Part shown: positions 39,211 through 52,660 of the stretch, piece by piece | Numbering within the stretch: position 1 is the first letter of the stretch | How the letters are laid out: each line of letters opens with the position of its first letter | DNA from: Cyanoderma ruficeps | Lineage: Eukaryota; Chordata; Aves; Passeriformes; Timaliidae | Assembly: GCA_008694505.1 (NCBI GenBank) | Contig: VZDJ01000346.1 | Coordinates: forward strand, 10,093,244-10,157,243 | DNA: 64,000 bases | Direction of reading: 5' to 3' | Notes under the pieces: generated by a model | What the model was told of the DNA's origin: nothing | What the model saw: the letters and a program-made list of their open reading frames with translations, nothing else | Database searches by the model: none | Program-made: the position numbers and the translations under genes

Positions 39211-39313
39211 GCTGCAGCGGGCCAGAGCCCAGCTGCAGTCATTCCTCTGCCTCACTCCTTCTCCCGACTGGGCTTAGATCTGTCCCAATAATTGTGTGTC
39301 AGCAGCTTCTTCC

Positions 39314-39319
39314 AATAAA
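39314..39319 (+). terminator. ODF1: ODF1 polyadenylation signal
   Basis: A canonical AATAAA lies 104 bp after the ODF1 stop codon, followed within about 30 bases by a TTGTATGAG segment suited to a cleavage region. This predicts a short 3' UTR of roughly 125-140 bases. Confidence 0.8.
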
Positions 39320-40225
39320 GAACACAGCACTCTAAGCAAGTTGTATGAGCCTCATTTTTAGGGGGTTTGGTGGCCAAAAAGGGGAGTGCCATCAGAAAAA
39401 CACAAAGATATTTTTGGGCATACGTGACTGTGGTAACTTGCTGGGTACTGAAGGCAGGGCCAGAGGTGGTGGATTCGGGGTATACAATCTCATGGATTTT
39501 AAAGGCTGGGAGACACCACTTATAATCAGTCACATTTCCCTAAGGACGCTTCTCTCAGTCCAACCTCTGCTGTTTGACTTCTATGGTATTTCTAGGAAGA
39601 AAATCTTGATGATAAACACCTTGAGGGAAGGAGCCTTCTCCTGAAAAAAAATCAAGCTGTACTCTTTGTTCCATTGGTTTGGTTCTTGCAGAGACTGCCT
39701 GGCTGGGAAAAACTGTGGATGAAGGACAGAGAGCTTTTCCTTAGAAGAGTTGGGATTAGGGTAGAACACTTGCCAGCTGAGGAGGGGATGACAGCACTTC
39801 CTGCTGAATCAATGGCTCCAAAAGAATAAGAATATTTTTATGTTGGGAGAGGGGTACAATTGTCAGTATAATTACTTGAAGGCAATTCTAACTTTGCTGC
39901 CCTGGTCTCAGCACTTGGGTATGCACTCCGATGGGAAGTAGCATTACCTCCCACTGCAGAAAGGTGTGTAACAGGACATACCTGGTGCCTGCATTTACCT
40001 GGGCCAGCATCACCCCAGTGAGCACCACCTGGTTCAATGCTTCATGAGCCCCTGGGGCTGGAGGGAGGAAGGTTGTCACCTCTTCATGTGATGCACTCCC
40101 CCGCAGCAGACTTTGCTAACAAGGAACTCAATGTTTTAGATTGTGCTGGCACAGAATCTGATGTTCCCTAACCTGCCAGGGGAGAGGGTGAGCACCTGTG
40201 GGCCAGTGTCACAGCTCAGCTGGCC

Positions 40226-40539
40226 TGTAGCTGGACAAATAAATCTGGCCATAACAGAAAATTCGACTCAGCTAAGCCTAGTTCATTTTAGAACAAGTCC
40301 CTGCGTAAGCAATGATAGGATAGATCTGAAGTTACACAGGGGACCTTAGCCAACCCTGTTCAATCCTGAATGCAAACATATCACTGGTTAGGAGCTGGGC
40401 AGTGTCAATGCCCAGGCCAATCAGCTGTCTCAGCCTGGAAAATTTGAACCCCCTATATGAGAGGGTTCTGAACAATAAAACGTGCTGTTTGTTGATGAAT
40501 CTTGTTGTTCCTGTCTCTGACCAATGACCCCACGTAACA
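40226..40539 (+). mobile_element. Solitary endogenous-retrovirus LTR (314 bp)
   Basis: Starts TGTAGCTGGAC and ends CCACGTAACA, the TG...CA termini of a retroviral LTR. It is flanked on both sides by GGCC (40222-40225 and 40540-40543), a 4-bp target duplication as made by gammaretrovirus-like (ERV1) elements. Internal order fits: CCAAT at 40417, TATATGA at 40454, AATAAA at 40474, then a T/G-rich U5. No internal viral genes lie beside it, so it is probably a recombination remnant. It begins about 1 kb downstream of ODF1. The short flank repeat leaves some doubt on the ends. Confidence 0.72.
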
Positions 40540-41154
40540 GGCCGGTGCTGTGCAGGTGTGCTGCACACTTGAAACTCTTCAGAGTGGATTCTTGTCCCTG
40601 CCATTAGCCTGGCTGAGAAATGGGGTTGGTTGCTGTCACACATGGGGACCCTGGCCCCTAGAGGACCCTCACTCCAACTGGGTCAACCTGTCCCAGTGCA
40701 GCCAAGGGGTCCCCAGTGCCAAAAGCACCCACTCACTGCAGCAGCAGGGAATATTACCCTGGAAACACTCATGCCTAAAGAAAACAAAGCCAGTCCTTTA
40801 TGTACAGCCTGCAAACAGACAGCCTCACTTTCCCAGTTTACTTTCATCTTATGAAGGTGGTGAATCACAGGGGATGGGTTACAGAGCAGTGAGTCCATGG
40901 CTGGGAGCACCACAGCTGGGGGAGGCCCTTGGCTCCATTGCCACCTGCTTCTGTCCTCTGGTCAGGAGCTCCTTCAGTCAAACAAAAATATTACAAGCAG
41001 ATCAGTTGAGGGTCAATTTAGCTTGGCTATTAACAGCTTGGTAATTTAACTTTGGTGCAAGAAATCAACAGCTTCTGGGATATTTTCAGCATCCAGCTAC
41101 CACTTAAAATAATGCCTGGTAATAAATATTAAACTTTATGGGCTTAGTATGTAG

Positions 41155-41465
41155 CTGGGTCAATATAGAACCATACAACCATGGAATAGTTTTGGTGTTA
41201 AGAGACTGTTTGAAGGTTACCTTGTCTAATGCTCCTACCATGACCAGGAATATCTTCCACAAGACCAGGTTGCTCAAACGCCCATCCAACCTGGTCTTTG
41301 GGCAACCTGTTACAGTGTCTCACTACCCTCATCATATAAAAACAAGGATTCCTTATGTCACATTTAAATCTAACCTTTTTCACTTTAAAACTGCTTCTCC
41401 AACCTCTACAGGCCTCGGTATGAAGTATCCATCTTTCTTATAGATGTCCCTAATATACTGCAGGG
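41155..41465 (-). mobile_element. CR1 LINE 3' fragment
   Basis: Reverse-complement CR1: GAACCATACAACCATGGAAT at the tail, ACCAGGTTGCTCAAACGCCC, ATCCAACCTGGTCTTTGGGC, CAACCTGTTACAGTGTCTCA, and a diverged body reaching TATAGATGTCCCTAATATAC. It is moderately old. Confidence 0.88.
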
Positions 41466-42012
41466 GTGCCCATGCACAGGTAGTCTGATCCTGCTGGTGT
41501 TGGCCAAGGATGTTTAGACCTAAGCCACACCTCACCTGGAAGGCTACAAGGGATCCTCCAGCGAGAGCAGGCAGCAGGGATGGGGACTGTGGATGGACTG
41601 GGAAAGATCATCTTCCTACAAAGCAACCCACCAAATAATAAAACCAAAACCCCTCTGTGATATGGATTTTGCACTTTGTAATAATTTTGACAGAAGCTGT
41701 CTAAGCGTGCAGAAGGGAAGCATATTTCAACACCTCCCCTCTACCCATGACTTGCAGAATATATTAAGTCCCACAGCAATCACAGGGCTGGCTGTGACTG
41801 CTCTTATCCTTATTGCTCATCCTTTAATACATGGTCTTCACACTCTGTTTCTAAATTAGGCTCCTTACGCTCCTAAAACCAAATTACACTCTTGAGCACT
41901 TATTGACAGATATGACTTTCTGAGGAAAATTCTGAATTCATATTACATCCTGTGAATTGCTAGTTTAGCCTGGTAGGAGCATCTTTGAGACCTTTTCAGT
42001 AATAGAAGCAAA

Positions 42013-42059
42013 TCACTGAAATAGTCACTTAATTAGTCACTGAAATAGACACTTAATAG
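42013..42059. repeat. Two-copy 24-bp tandem repeat
   Basis: Copies at 42013-42036 and 42037-42059 share TCACTGAAATAG followed by ACTTAAT. AT-rich and non-coding. Confidence 0.8.
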
Positions 42060-44812
42060 TCACTTTTGTTAATACCTACATGCTGTTAACAATTTGGAAC
42101 TTAGCCCAAAATCTATAATAAACAAATACTGAGAGTTTTCAAGGAGAAAATACCTTAGGAAAGCCACCACTAACCCAGGAAGCCATAACATCATCTCCCA
42201 TAAAACAAATTCATTTACCACTAGGTGGCAGATACTATTTTTTAAAATTTACCACTGGGCAACTCCTGTATTCATCGCAAACACGCTGGGGGTGGTGTCA
42301 CCACTGAGGTTGGTGTCACAAAGTAACAAAGCTGGCACACCTATAAAAATACCGGAGCTGGTATTTTTTTCTTTTATACTAATAGCAAGTGAAGAGGAGG
42401 GCAAGAGACAGAACTGTTTTGTGATCCTGGTGTGCAAGAGGTCTAGGACAGACCATCATCACATTAGGTTCCTTCACTGGATTATACTGGCCTTTGATCC
42501 TGCAGCTCTCCCCCATGGAGTACAGCTCCTGGATAAGGCCACTTTCATTGGCTTCAGCAGGCTGTCTCTGCCACAGTTATCAGCCCAACAGAGGCTTCCA
42601 GTGGTTCATTGGTTCATGTATTCTTCAGCATGTTGTTGTAACAAATTATTTTTTGGGGGCCAGTTTTGACCATCCTCATGCAGCAGATACTCTCTCTGAA
42701 TTCCCTAGCATGAGGAAGATATCAGAGAGGGTGAATTGGTTTGGTAGTTCTAAATGCTGGTGCATTCTTGAACTCTAGTCTTATGGGGGCATTTATAAAT
42801 TGCCAAGGAATTTGTAACAAGAGGTCATCTGAGGACACTAAATCCAGACCTCTCCTCGGTCATCAATTTCTAGGGGTTTTTCTACAGCCAGGCAGTGCTC
42901 TGCTGTGCTCCACACAGGTTACTCTGTGCTGAACTGTTGTTTCTCTCCCTGCTGTTGAAAACCTGGGGAGACCAGTGCCTTCATTAGAAGGTACAAATCG
43001 ATCCCAGCTTTTCTCTGCCCCGTAGCCTCGGTGCCCTGCAGCTCCCGAGGGCACAGCCCTGCTCGGGCAGGGGCTGCTGCTCCCGGTGGGCAGTGCCTGC
43101 TTGGCAGGGCTCTTCCTGGACTAAATTAAGTGCCGGTCACAGGGACCAGCTCCACTCTTCACACCTCCTGTCCTCGTCCTCAGAGCAGCAGCATGGTGAG
43201 GCTTTTGGCATCTCCTCAGCCATGTGGGGCTGGTGCAGCTGCCCTCCACTGCACCTCCACAGGAGGTGAGAAGCTTCATCCATTCATTGTGTTTGTGCTT
43301 AAAGTTAAATTTAACCATTGTCCTTGCTAAGCTGTGTGGGCCTTAGTCTCTTAGGTAAACTTTCCAAGCCTGTTTTCTGTCATCTCCCCTGGAGAAAGCC
43401 CTAAGAGTTTAGAAGAGAGAGCAAGATCCATGTCAACTCTGCCTTTGTACCAAAGACTCTATAGATTTGTTGTCATTATGGGCTCTGCACTTGTCACCTC
43501 ATCAATCCTGCACTGAATTTAGGTTAGGAGTAAGCTGATCCTTCCAGCATACTCAGCATGACTATCACGAAACTGCCACCTCCATGAGCATGGGACAATG
43601 GCCCTTGCTTTTCCTCTTTTACCCTGCAGGTCCTTTTCCTGGTCTCTGGAATGAAAAGTAACTTTTCCATCTCTATCTGTCTTCTAATTCCCTCTGCCAT
43701 CCCATTTGCGCCCCTCCAATTGCTGTAGGTCAGGCCTTTCTTTTGACAAGTGATGTCTAAGTGATGATGTTTGCTTCTTCTTTTGAAACCCCACTGTATG
43801 TGAAAAAAGCTTTGCTGTCCTGGAGGTTATCCTTTCGATTGCCCTGCTATGTGGTGTGAAGTCATCCCCATGCAATTGTCTTTCTCAATTTCAACATTAA
43901 TTACAAATAACAGCAGGTCTCTCAGCTCTCTGGTTGCTTGTACTGGTCCCTATCTTGGGGTGTTACACAGAGTCTGTAAAGGTCTGCAAGTGATAATAAT
44001 GCTATAATTAAAAAATCTGAATACTAAAAATCATTAGTCCCCACACCTCACTAGAACAGATTTTAACTTGCCAGAAAAATAAAATGCAGCCTCCTCTTTT
44101 TTGTTTGTTTGGAGTTTTTTGCCATAGCTTCTTGCATCTGCACGTGTGTGCAGAAAAGCCTGCAAAAGGGAGAGCAGCCAGGGCTCTGCCTCACAGTCAC
44201 ACAAGTGCATGTGGCACTTCACAACATGTCAAAAGAGAAAACAAAATCCCCTCTCTGCTGTGGTCTGGGTCCCAAAGCCCTGGAGAGTCCTGGGTCTCAA
44301 CAGAGAGCAGGGCCTGCAACAGGCACAGCACAGGACCCTGTCCCCTCACACCCCCCCGGGGCTGCCTCTGGGGGTCACCAGCCACCTCGTGCCTGTGTCT
44401 GTGGGATGCAGGGTTGTGCTCCTGCAAGCACAGAACCAGGAACACCACCCAGAGCATCTGGCCATGGCCCGGGAAGGATTTCAAGGAGAATGTGAGCAGA
44501 AGCCACATCAGTGGGAAGGGAGAGGGACCCAGGAGAGTTTGTCAGTGTGCTCACAGTCCAGGGACAAGCAGCCTCACACCTGCCACAGGCAAGGACACAG
44601 TGCTTCGGGCAGCCACAGGGACAGACTCCTCCAGAGCCCAGCAGGGAGGGAAGGCTCCGTCCTCCGGCAGAGCAGAAGGGGGATGGGGAAGAGGAGAGGC
44701 TGGGGCCATGCCAGGTGCAGTGAATGTGGGAAATGGATTTGTAGAGAATTTTCAAAGCTTGACAGAAAGCTCACATAGTATACATCTGTATGTAAATTCT
44801 GAGATAAAAATG

Positions 44813-45213
44813 TGTTGACTTAGAAAGACTGTGGAATAGGACATTGTTGAGAGAGAAATCAAACTAGAAACAAGTTTCAAATTATGACTTTGTAAATAAA
44901 CTAGATATTTTTGAGAAATAGAACTATGAAAGATGTATTGTAGTAGGACCCATGAGGGGTATTTTTAGATGATTGGCTAGAAGCATTAGTAACATTGTGT
45001 GGCAAAAGCTGATAGGTCAAAAAATGTTTATAATGTATTGTAATTAGGAAATAGTTTGGCTACTGAAGACACTCAAACCTGAGCACAGTCCATTGGAGCA
45101 ACTCCAAGGTGCTTCAGGGCCCATTGCCTCCTGCTCAGGCCAGCTGCAACAGCAATTCTAAGCTGTGACTACCGTTGTGTCTTGGCTTTTCCCTCTCTTC
45201 TGGTAACCTGCTA
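44813..45213 (+). mobile_element. Solitary LTR-like element (about 401 bp)
   Basis: It starts TGTTGACTTAGAAAG, carries AATAAA at 44895 and a TATA-like TTTATAAT at 45027, and ends in a CT-rich U5-like segment near TGGTAACCTGCTA. The sequence TAAAAATG occurs at 44805-44812 and again at 45212-45219, so a 6- to 8-bp target duplication brackets it, as expected for ERVK-type (6 bp) insertion. The 3' end lacks a clean CA, which leaves the right edge uncertain by a few bases. No viral genes adjoin it. Confidence 0.65.
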
Positions 45214-48200
45214 AAAATGTTTATATATGAACAGAAGCGGCAGGATGCAGAAGAGATGACTGGGCCAGGACATGTGAAGTTGAGAACAAATTGGGCATAA
45301 GGACCTCCTGCAGATGAATAATTAAAATCAATGAGCATCTTTTGGTAGAGAAGCAGCAGAAGAGAAGGACTGAAACCAGCACTGTAGCAGACAGTAAGAG
45401 CTGAATGTAGCAGCTAAAAGTCATGCAGTCTTGCTCAGGTTTAACTGACTGCAAATTCAGTAAGGCTCCAGGACATTCAAAAGAGATGAATAAATTAAAA
45501 TTTCAGCACTTGACGCCCACTCATGCCATGTCTTGAGCACTTTCTATTCCCACTAAATTCTCTGGACAACAACAGCACACAGCAGAACCCCACACACCAT
45601 TACTGTGGACACTTACACAGTTAACATCCTTGGAGAATTACAGAGATATTTACATGACCAGGAATGAGTGTCACCACACAGAGCTAAGAGGAAAATCATC
45701 TTGGAGAAAATGTCAAAGTCCCACCTTCTCTGACCAGGTACTCACCCATTCTTGGCTGCTTGGTGTGCCTGGAGAGCCAGGCATTAGGTTTGAAATCCTG
45801 GGCTGGCACCTGGAGAGATTTATGGATGGTAGTGCACCAGTGTAATGTAATCCTCACCCCAATATGTAAAAATAGCCCAAGGGACTGACCTACATAAACT
45901 CCAAGCCATCCAGTTTGGACTGGGTGCCCAGTTAGCATGACATTTCAAATGTGGTGCAGCTGATTCTATAACAATATGGTAGGTTTCATCTAGGAGAGGT
46001 ATGCAAAGTGTGCACAGAGAATGACACTTCATATTGGATTAAAGCACCAAAACAACCTGGAGGAAGGAAGCACTCACTGTTTACTCTTCAGAGCAGCCAC
46101 TAAAGGAGCAGAAGCAATGCTTGTACTCTAGTACTATTCAGCCACTTATATGTGCTTGCTCCTTCTGGAAAACAGAGGCAAAGCAAGCTCTGACTCGGCA
46201 GAGGATTACTGCACACACTGAGGGAGAAGCAGTAAATAGGTCAGTAAACACTGGCCAGACAGTGGCCCTGGGGGCTGGGCATCCTGCTGGCTCCCAGCAG
46301 TGCTCTGCACAGCCTGCCTGGGCTCCCTGGAGGCAGGAGTCCTGCTGCCTGCAGCTTGAGCCCTGTCTTCATGGGAGCTCCTGGAAACTGGCTCTTGTCC
46401 TCCTGGCTCCCAGGCAGGCACAGTGCAGGGATGCAAGTTTTATACCCTCAGTCCTGAGCTCCTTCAGCACTGGCCCACCCAAGGACATTAGTGAGAAGAA
46501 CAGGTTTCCTGTTCCTGGCTACCCACTTTGTGTGGCTGCAGGGTTGAACACCACACCAGGACCCCATTCTTCTCCCAGGGTGCCGGCAGCCTGCTGTGGA
46601 ACTGGGATCAACCAGCTCAATCCCACCACATGCACCCAGAGCCCTTGCAGAGAGGATCTAGTGAGGGTAAATATGCTGGCTGTGTTTGGGGGGAACTTTC
46701 TAAAGTACAGGCAAACCCTTAAAGAGGTGCTATATCACCCTGACAGCAAATGGAGAGGACTGAGCCAGAAATCAATGCAGATCTTGATGTCAGCATGTGC
46801 TTCTGAGAACCACAGCCCACGGGGCCCCCTGGATGGGATGCAGTAGATGTTTTGCCACATTTGTTTCATTTTGCATAAACCCTTGAGCTGTATGAGAGAA
46901 AACGCATGCACGGCTCACCAGGGCTGCACGCCCACTGCTGAGCCCCAGCCCTGTGCCCTCAGGTGCCATGTGCTGCCAGGGAGCAGGAAAGACAACGCAG
47001 CAGAGCTTGGCTTCAGCTAGGAGATGATAAGATTCAGATGCAAGGTAAAATCTCTAAAAGAGATAATTTAAAGATGAACTCATGGAGGACTGTGCAGCTG
47101 GGGAGAGGAGGGATGCCTTGCCTGTTGGTGTCAGCAACAGCAGGCAGCTCTGCAGGCAGCACAACTAAAACTTGCCCTCTAATACCCCATGTGACAGGAA
47201 TTTATCAGTCCCAGCCTGTCCCCTGGTCCTGGTGACCCTGAAGCAGAAGCTGCACCTTATTTGCAGCCAAATCATTGTGGCCCCTGCTCTGTGCCAGGAG
47301 CAGGCTGGGCCTCTGCTGTGCCATGTCCACAGCTACTGGAGACAGGAGCCACCCAGGATGAGAAACAGTGATGCCTGTGGACATTGCTGGGGCCTTTCTG
47401 GTTTTCTGCCCATCTCTCTGGGAATGTTTTACTGACAGAACAAGGATAAGGTTGGCCAATGGTGTCAGAATAAAAAATTCAGGTAAGAATTCCTATAGAG
47501 AAGATAAGCACAGGCTTGAGGACATTGGAGCCATTGTGTTGGGAGATGCTGCACCCTTAGACTGCCTGAGAACCCTGTTCAGTACCTAATTGTTTTGGCA
47601 GAAAGCTTATATGTCTGAGACTCAGCACAGTATGGTACAGAGAGTGCTCAAGCCTGTACTTCATCTGAGTAAAAAAAAAAAGGACAAAATATTAAAAGAG
47701 CAAAAAGTAGAGGTTCCAAACAATATCAGAAGGGATCAGAGCGAGGGACAAATTTAAAGTAAGAGCATTAAACTGCATGTGAGGAGGAAAGCTGACTTTG
47801 GAGCATTACAAACAGGAAAAGAGTGGTCACGGCTACACAAATAGCCTGCCCCCAAGATGGGGAGAGGCACAGGCTTTGGAATACAGCTGACATGCCAAAA
47901 GGTTTGGTGGCATTTCCCCCTGCTGATGGTGTGTCATGGGAGTACTGGAGTCCCCTCAACAAAAACTGGGGTAGAGCCCAGGATTTAGCTCAGCTCAGGG
48001 ACAGTTAGCTGAGATGTAATGGTCTGAAGCACAGTGTGCTGAACAGATGGCCTGATGTGCCTGCTAGTCTGAAAGGCTCATTAGCTTCTACACAGCATCA
48101 GAGGAAGTCTCACCACAGGGTGGTGAAGGAGCTCCCATACCTCCCCTGCCAATGACAGCAGTAGCTTGAATCCCAACATATTTTGTATTCTGTAAGGGAA

Positions 48201-49677
48201 ATTTTGTCTTTCAAATCAGAAATAAATGAAATTAGCAGTTAAACACTCACATTCTTGCACAACAGGTATCTCATACAAAAAAGCTTAATCGGTTCTTTCT
48301 TTGTAAATCACCTCAATACATCTTGTAGTGCTCCAAGAAAGCCTCTGGTTTCTCCAGGACTTCAATTTTGGTCCTTAAACTCTTTTCTTCCAGCAATATT
48401 GGGTCAGTCCCGGCCCATCCATGTTTTGGAGAGATGTAAATCTGAGGCTTGGGATGTATGCAGGAGTGTTGCCTAGAGAAACATACTGCAGCAGCTCCCT
48501 TTCTCATCTACTTTGTTTCACCTCAGGGAGACCCAGACTTTCCACTTAAATGCAGGTGCCTTTCTAGGCCTCAGCTTATTCTTTCTGATCTATTAACAGC
48601 TTTCTACCCATCAGCCTCTTTGAATTCCAATTAGATATGAAGTTCAGTTTGCTTCCAGTGATTCATGTGGGAAGGCCCATGAGATCTGGCAGAAACAGCA
48701 GCTTATCACTTACGTTTATTATGCCAGAGCAGAGTATCACAAATCACAAGTAAGGACATGAGCTGACCTCTAATAATCTAACATTTTTAGAATATTCCTT
48801 TCATTTTTACAGAAAGGAAAGGTAGCTGAATGTGTTTGAAGAGCCAGAGGCTCTGTCCCTTGCTTAGCATTAGCATCAATCTCTCTGACATTATTTGTGC
48901 TAGTTTTCTCCTGGGTATAGAAGTTTAACATTTCAAATGGATGGATTTCATCCATGGATTTCAAACATTATCAAGGCGACTCAAAAGGTAAAGGCCAGAT
49001 ATTTCTGTTTGCTTGCTGAAATAGTTTTTATTCCATCTCCTTGACTGTGATTATAGATGCACTTCTTGCTCCTTGAAAACAGTGTTAAATTCACAACTGC
49101 TCACAAAGCCATATAAAAGCAATTTACTGCACATCACTGAACACCCTCAAGAGGCCTGAGGCAGCATTAACATTTTAAAGGAAGTGCTGCTATATCCTTT
49201 CGCACATACCCCACCTGTTCTTTTGTTCCTACATGATGTCTGTGGAAGGTACACAAATGTTTGCCAAGATGTGCCCAGCTCCACACAAAGGAGCCCAAGT
49301 CAGGAAGAAGAGCCTGTGGGGATGCAATGGGCCACTCCGACCTTCACAGATATTTTAACTCCACAAAGTGCTGAGGACGGAGGGCACAAGTTCACAAATC
49401 CATCCATGCTGACCACATAAGCCTGGTTTCTTCTGGCCAGATAAGCTTTGACTCCTGTCACCTCCAGGTGGGATAGGGACAGCAGGCTGGGGTAGGTGGC
49501 AATCAGAGGACCCAAGAGGACAAGTGACTCAGGCTGCCAAACAGACTCTCCAGCAGGTTTTAAGATACATTTCAGCTGAAATAAATGTGACCATCATCAG
49601 TGTCATTGACTGGGCAAAAAAATAAAATTTCCAAATAAAGAAAAATAAAGAACAAAAGCAGGCCACACAGGCTTGTG

Positions 49678-49735
49678 TTCTCCACCAGCCACAGTAATTC
49701 ACTGTGTTTTCCACCAGTAAATGCCACAGTAATTC
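49678..49735. repeat. Imperfect short direct repeat
   Basis: TCCACCAG followed by CCACAGTAATTC occurs twice, at 49681-49700 and 49710-49735, the second copy carrying a short insertion. Non-coding. Confidence 0.65.
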
Positions 49736-51120
49736 AAATTTAAAACACCAAGATGGTTGGGCTTTAAAATCAACAAAACAGTAGCAAAATACTTTCATAT
49801 GAGCTAATATAGATAGTGCAGATTCAAAGTCACTTGGCACCAAAATGAAGTAAGTGAATTGCTCAATTTTTGGCCACAGTTCTAAGGGGTTGTAAAAGTT
49901 ACATAAGCAAATGGATTTGTTACTTTATCAACTCACATTCCTTTTGATCCAACTTTTTCTTTTTCTCTTCCCCTCTTTTTTGCTTGTTTATTTTAGGACA
50001 TTCACCCCTGGTACAGAAGGGCAGCAGTTGCTGTCTGCCGGCTACTCTTGGCACAGAGAAGCTGCAGTTTGGATCTTGGATGCAGGTACATTTACAGAAA
50101 AGAAGCACTGAAAAACATCTGCAGCACAAAATTATTTTCTGTCTAGTTTACAGGCCTGAAAGGAAAAAAAAATTGTCTTTTTCCTGGGCCATTGCTGCAG
50201 CTGGCTCCAGTTCCTGCCCTGCAGAGAGGCAGCCTTTGCAGCAGGCTGAAGGCAGCTGCCCACGCGGCAGTGACGTGCTCGCTCAGCACACTGAGGGCAT
50301 CCAGGTGTCAAGGAGCACCAGGTTCACCACAGCTTCATCACCAGCTCCACTGTTTGCTTAGAAGCACCGCAGTTTGTGACACTCTGCTCCCAGCTCAGCT
50401 TTCTCAGGATTTGAAGATGTCTTGGACAGGGCTGAAGTTCTTGGAGAGGCTGTTTCAGCTCCTGCTGAGCACTGACCCCAGCCAGCTAAAGTCATTTTCT
50501 CTCCAAAGCTCTGCTGCAGGTGCTGGCAGGGCTCTTTCTGCAGCAACATCTCAATACCACACACAGAGAGAAGGCTGTAGATTTGGTCCTAGGCCACCTC
50601 CTGCCCCAAAAGGGTCAATTCTCAGGGAAGCCCACCAGGCAACCTCTGACACTGGGCAAGCCTAGATCAATTCTTCTCCACAGCAGGAAAGGCAGAGCTG
50701 GCCAAGAAAAGCCCAGGGCAGGGAATGGGCAAAGTCTTCCTGACTGCAGCCTTGGGTGAGCATCTCTCCTGTGTTTGCCATTTAGGAGCACCTACACCAG
50801 ATGCTCAGGAGGGTGTTGTGGCTGAGGAGCTGGGTTCACTCCCACCATCCAAAGCTGGCCTTTCCAGGCACACGGTGACCAACGTCAGGAGAAAGCAAGC
50901 TTGTCCTCCTTGTTGCTGCTCTAGCAGCTCTGGCATTTACCTTGGCAATGCAATCCCTGGCCTGGGGTCCAGGCATGCACAGAGGAATGTCCCAGGCTCT
51001 CTCCCTGGGCAGGATGTGACTGTTCCCCATGCTGCTCACCACTGACCTAGCCCAGCCAGCTCAGATCCCAAGTTCCTGACACTGGGGCCAGCACGTCCCC
51101 ACACCAGTTCCTGCTGAAAA

Positions 51121-51325
51121 ATCATAGAATAGTTTGGGGAAGAGGAACCTTTAAGTTCCTCTGGTCTCAACCCTACTGCCATGGGCAGTAATGCCACCTT
51201 AGATCAGGTTGCTCAGGGCCCTGTCCTACATGGCCTTGAAAACTTCGAGTAGTGGAGCATCCACAATGTCTCTGGGCAACCTGTGCTACTGCCTCACCAT
51301 CTTCAGGCTCAGTATCAGGAGCTGC
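51121..51325 (-). mobile_element. CR1 LINE 3' fragment
   Basis: Reverse-complement CR1 3' end: AATCATAGAATAGTTTGGGG, CTACTGCCATGGGCAGTAAT, ATCAGGTTGCTCAGGGCCC, GGAGCATCCACAATGTCTCT and GGGCAACCTGTGCTACTGCC. 5'-truncated. Confidence 0.88.
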
Positions 51326-52660
51326 AAACAGCAAGTGGAGTGACCTGGGCTGTACACTGGGAGAGGGGCAGTCCCTGCTATGGGGCTGCTCTGGAGGTAC
51401 TCACATCCCCACAGGTGGCACCACTTGTTGAACACCCTCCTGCTGTTTAAGTGGTGGTTTAAATTTGTTCCAACAGTGCAATGCCAGGGAAAACAGTGTC
51501 ATTGCATGAAGTTCTCTGTTTCCATCTTTTACTAGCGCAAACTTTACTAGAGAACTAACTTCCTAAAATCAGGTTTCCGTATAGTTACCAGTGCTCTTCA
51601 TACCTCTGGGAGTCAACCATAACTTAGAAACTTCCTTAGATACAAACTTTCCTAAAGGCTCTTATTGTATTTATGATCCCCTAAATGCCCTTGGACACAG
51701 CAGGAGAATGATAAGAATCAGGCTGGAGGCTTTTTGTCAGCTTTGACTAATGAAAAAACCATTTCATGAAGCATAATGACCTTCTTTGCAAAATGCTGTG
51801 TCCATGTCCCAGACACCAAGGTCTTGGGATGGGGGACTTCAGAGTTTATGGCTTCATTTCTGAATCAGTAGATTCAGAAAAGAGGGGTGGGGCTTTTATT
51901 TCTTTGCTTTGGTTGGTTGACTAGTTTGTTTGTTAAAAAAAAAAAAATTCTTAGAGCAGCTACAGGGACTGAAAAATAAACCTCCCATATTTCTCAGTAA
52001 AGCAGTATATTTTTGGCTTGCAACCAAGTTACCTGAAGCACTGCCATCAGCGTAGGAACCACCTAGAATTTAATCAGATCAGTCCAATCTGATTAATAGA
52101 AGCAGGTTTTCTCTGTTTTTTCTCCTGAATTGCAAAACGGGCCACCACACGGCAGGCAGGAGGGGAGGGTGGCCGCCTTCACCCGGCTCAGTCTCCGGCG
52201 GGAGGAGCTCTGAGCTCCGGGGAGGCCCTTTCTGAGCAGGACATGCCAAACTGCTCTGTCTCACCACAGTGGCTCCTGGGCACCAACACACAGGCAGAGG
52301 CAGTTCCAGCAAGGATGGGGAGCAAAGCCTTAGCAGCACAGACTCACCTGCTTCCCATGGATGTCGTGGGTTACAAAACCCCTCTCAGCCCCTTGTTGCT
52401 TAACTTTAGGACTACCTGGAAGAAGGGGAAATAAATTACCTTAGGATGGGAATTAAGAAAAAATAATATAGAAGACATTGCCAAGATGAAACTCCCAGCT
52501 GCGGGCTCTGCAGGTCCTGCAGGTCTTGCCTCAAGGGAGGTTGCAGGTGACGTTACAGGAGCCACAGGCAGCAACTTTTCCAGCTCAGCGACAGCAGAAA
52601 AGAAGCTTCCTCTGCTTTTGCTGGTCTCCACTTCCTTCTTGACAGGCATATTCAGCCCTT

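Noticed and set aside
44084..44818. 244-residue open frame on the plus strand
   Set aside because: No domain; overlapping frames of similar length on both strands; low-complexity Ser/Gly/Pro/His content; looks like chance.
46121..46846. 241-residue open frame on the plus strand
   Set aside because: No recognisable family, no splice or promoter context, ordinary intergenic composition. A conservation test would settle it.
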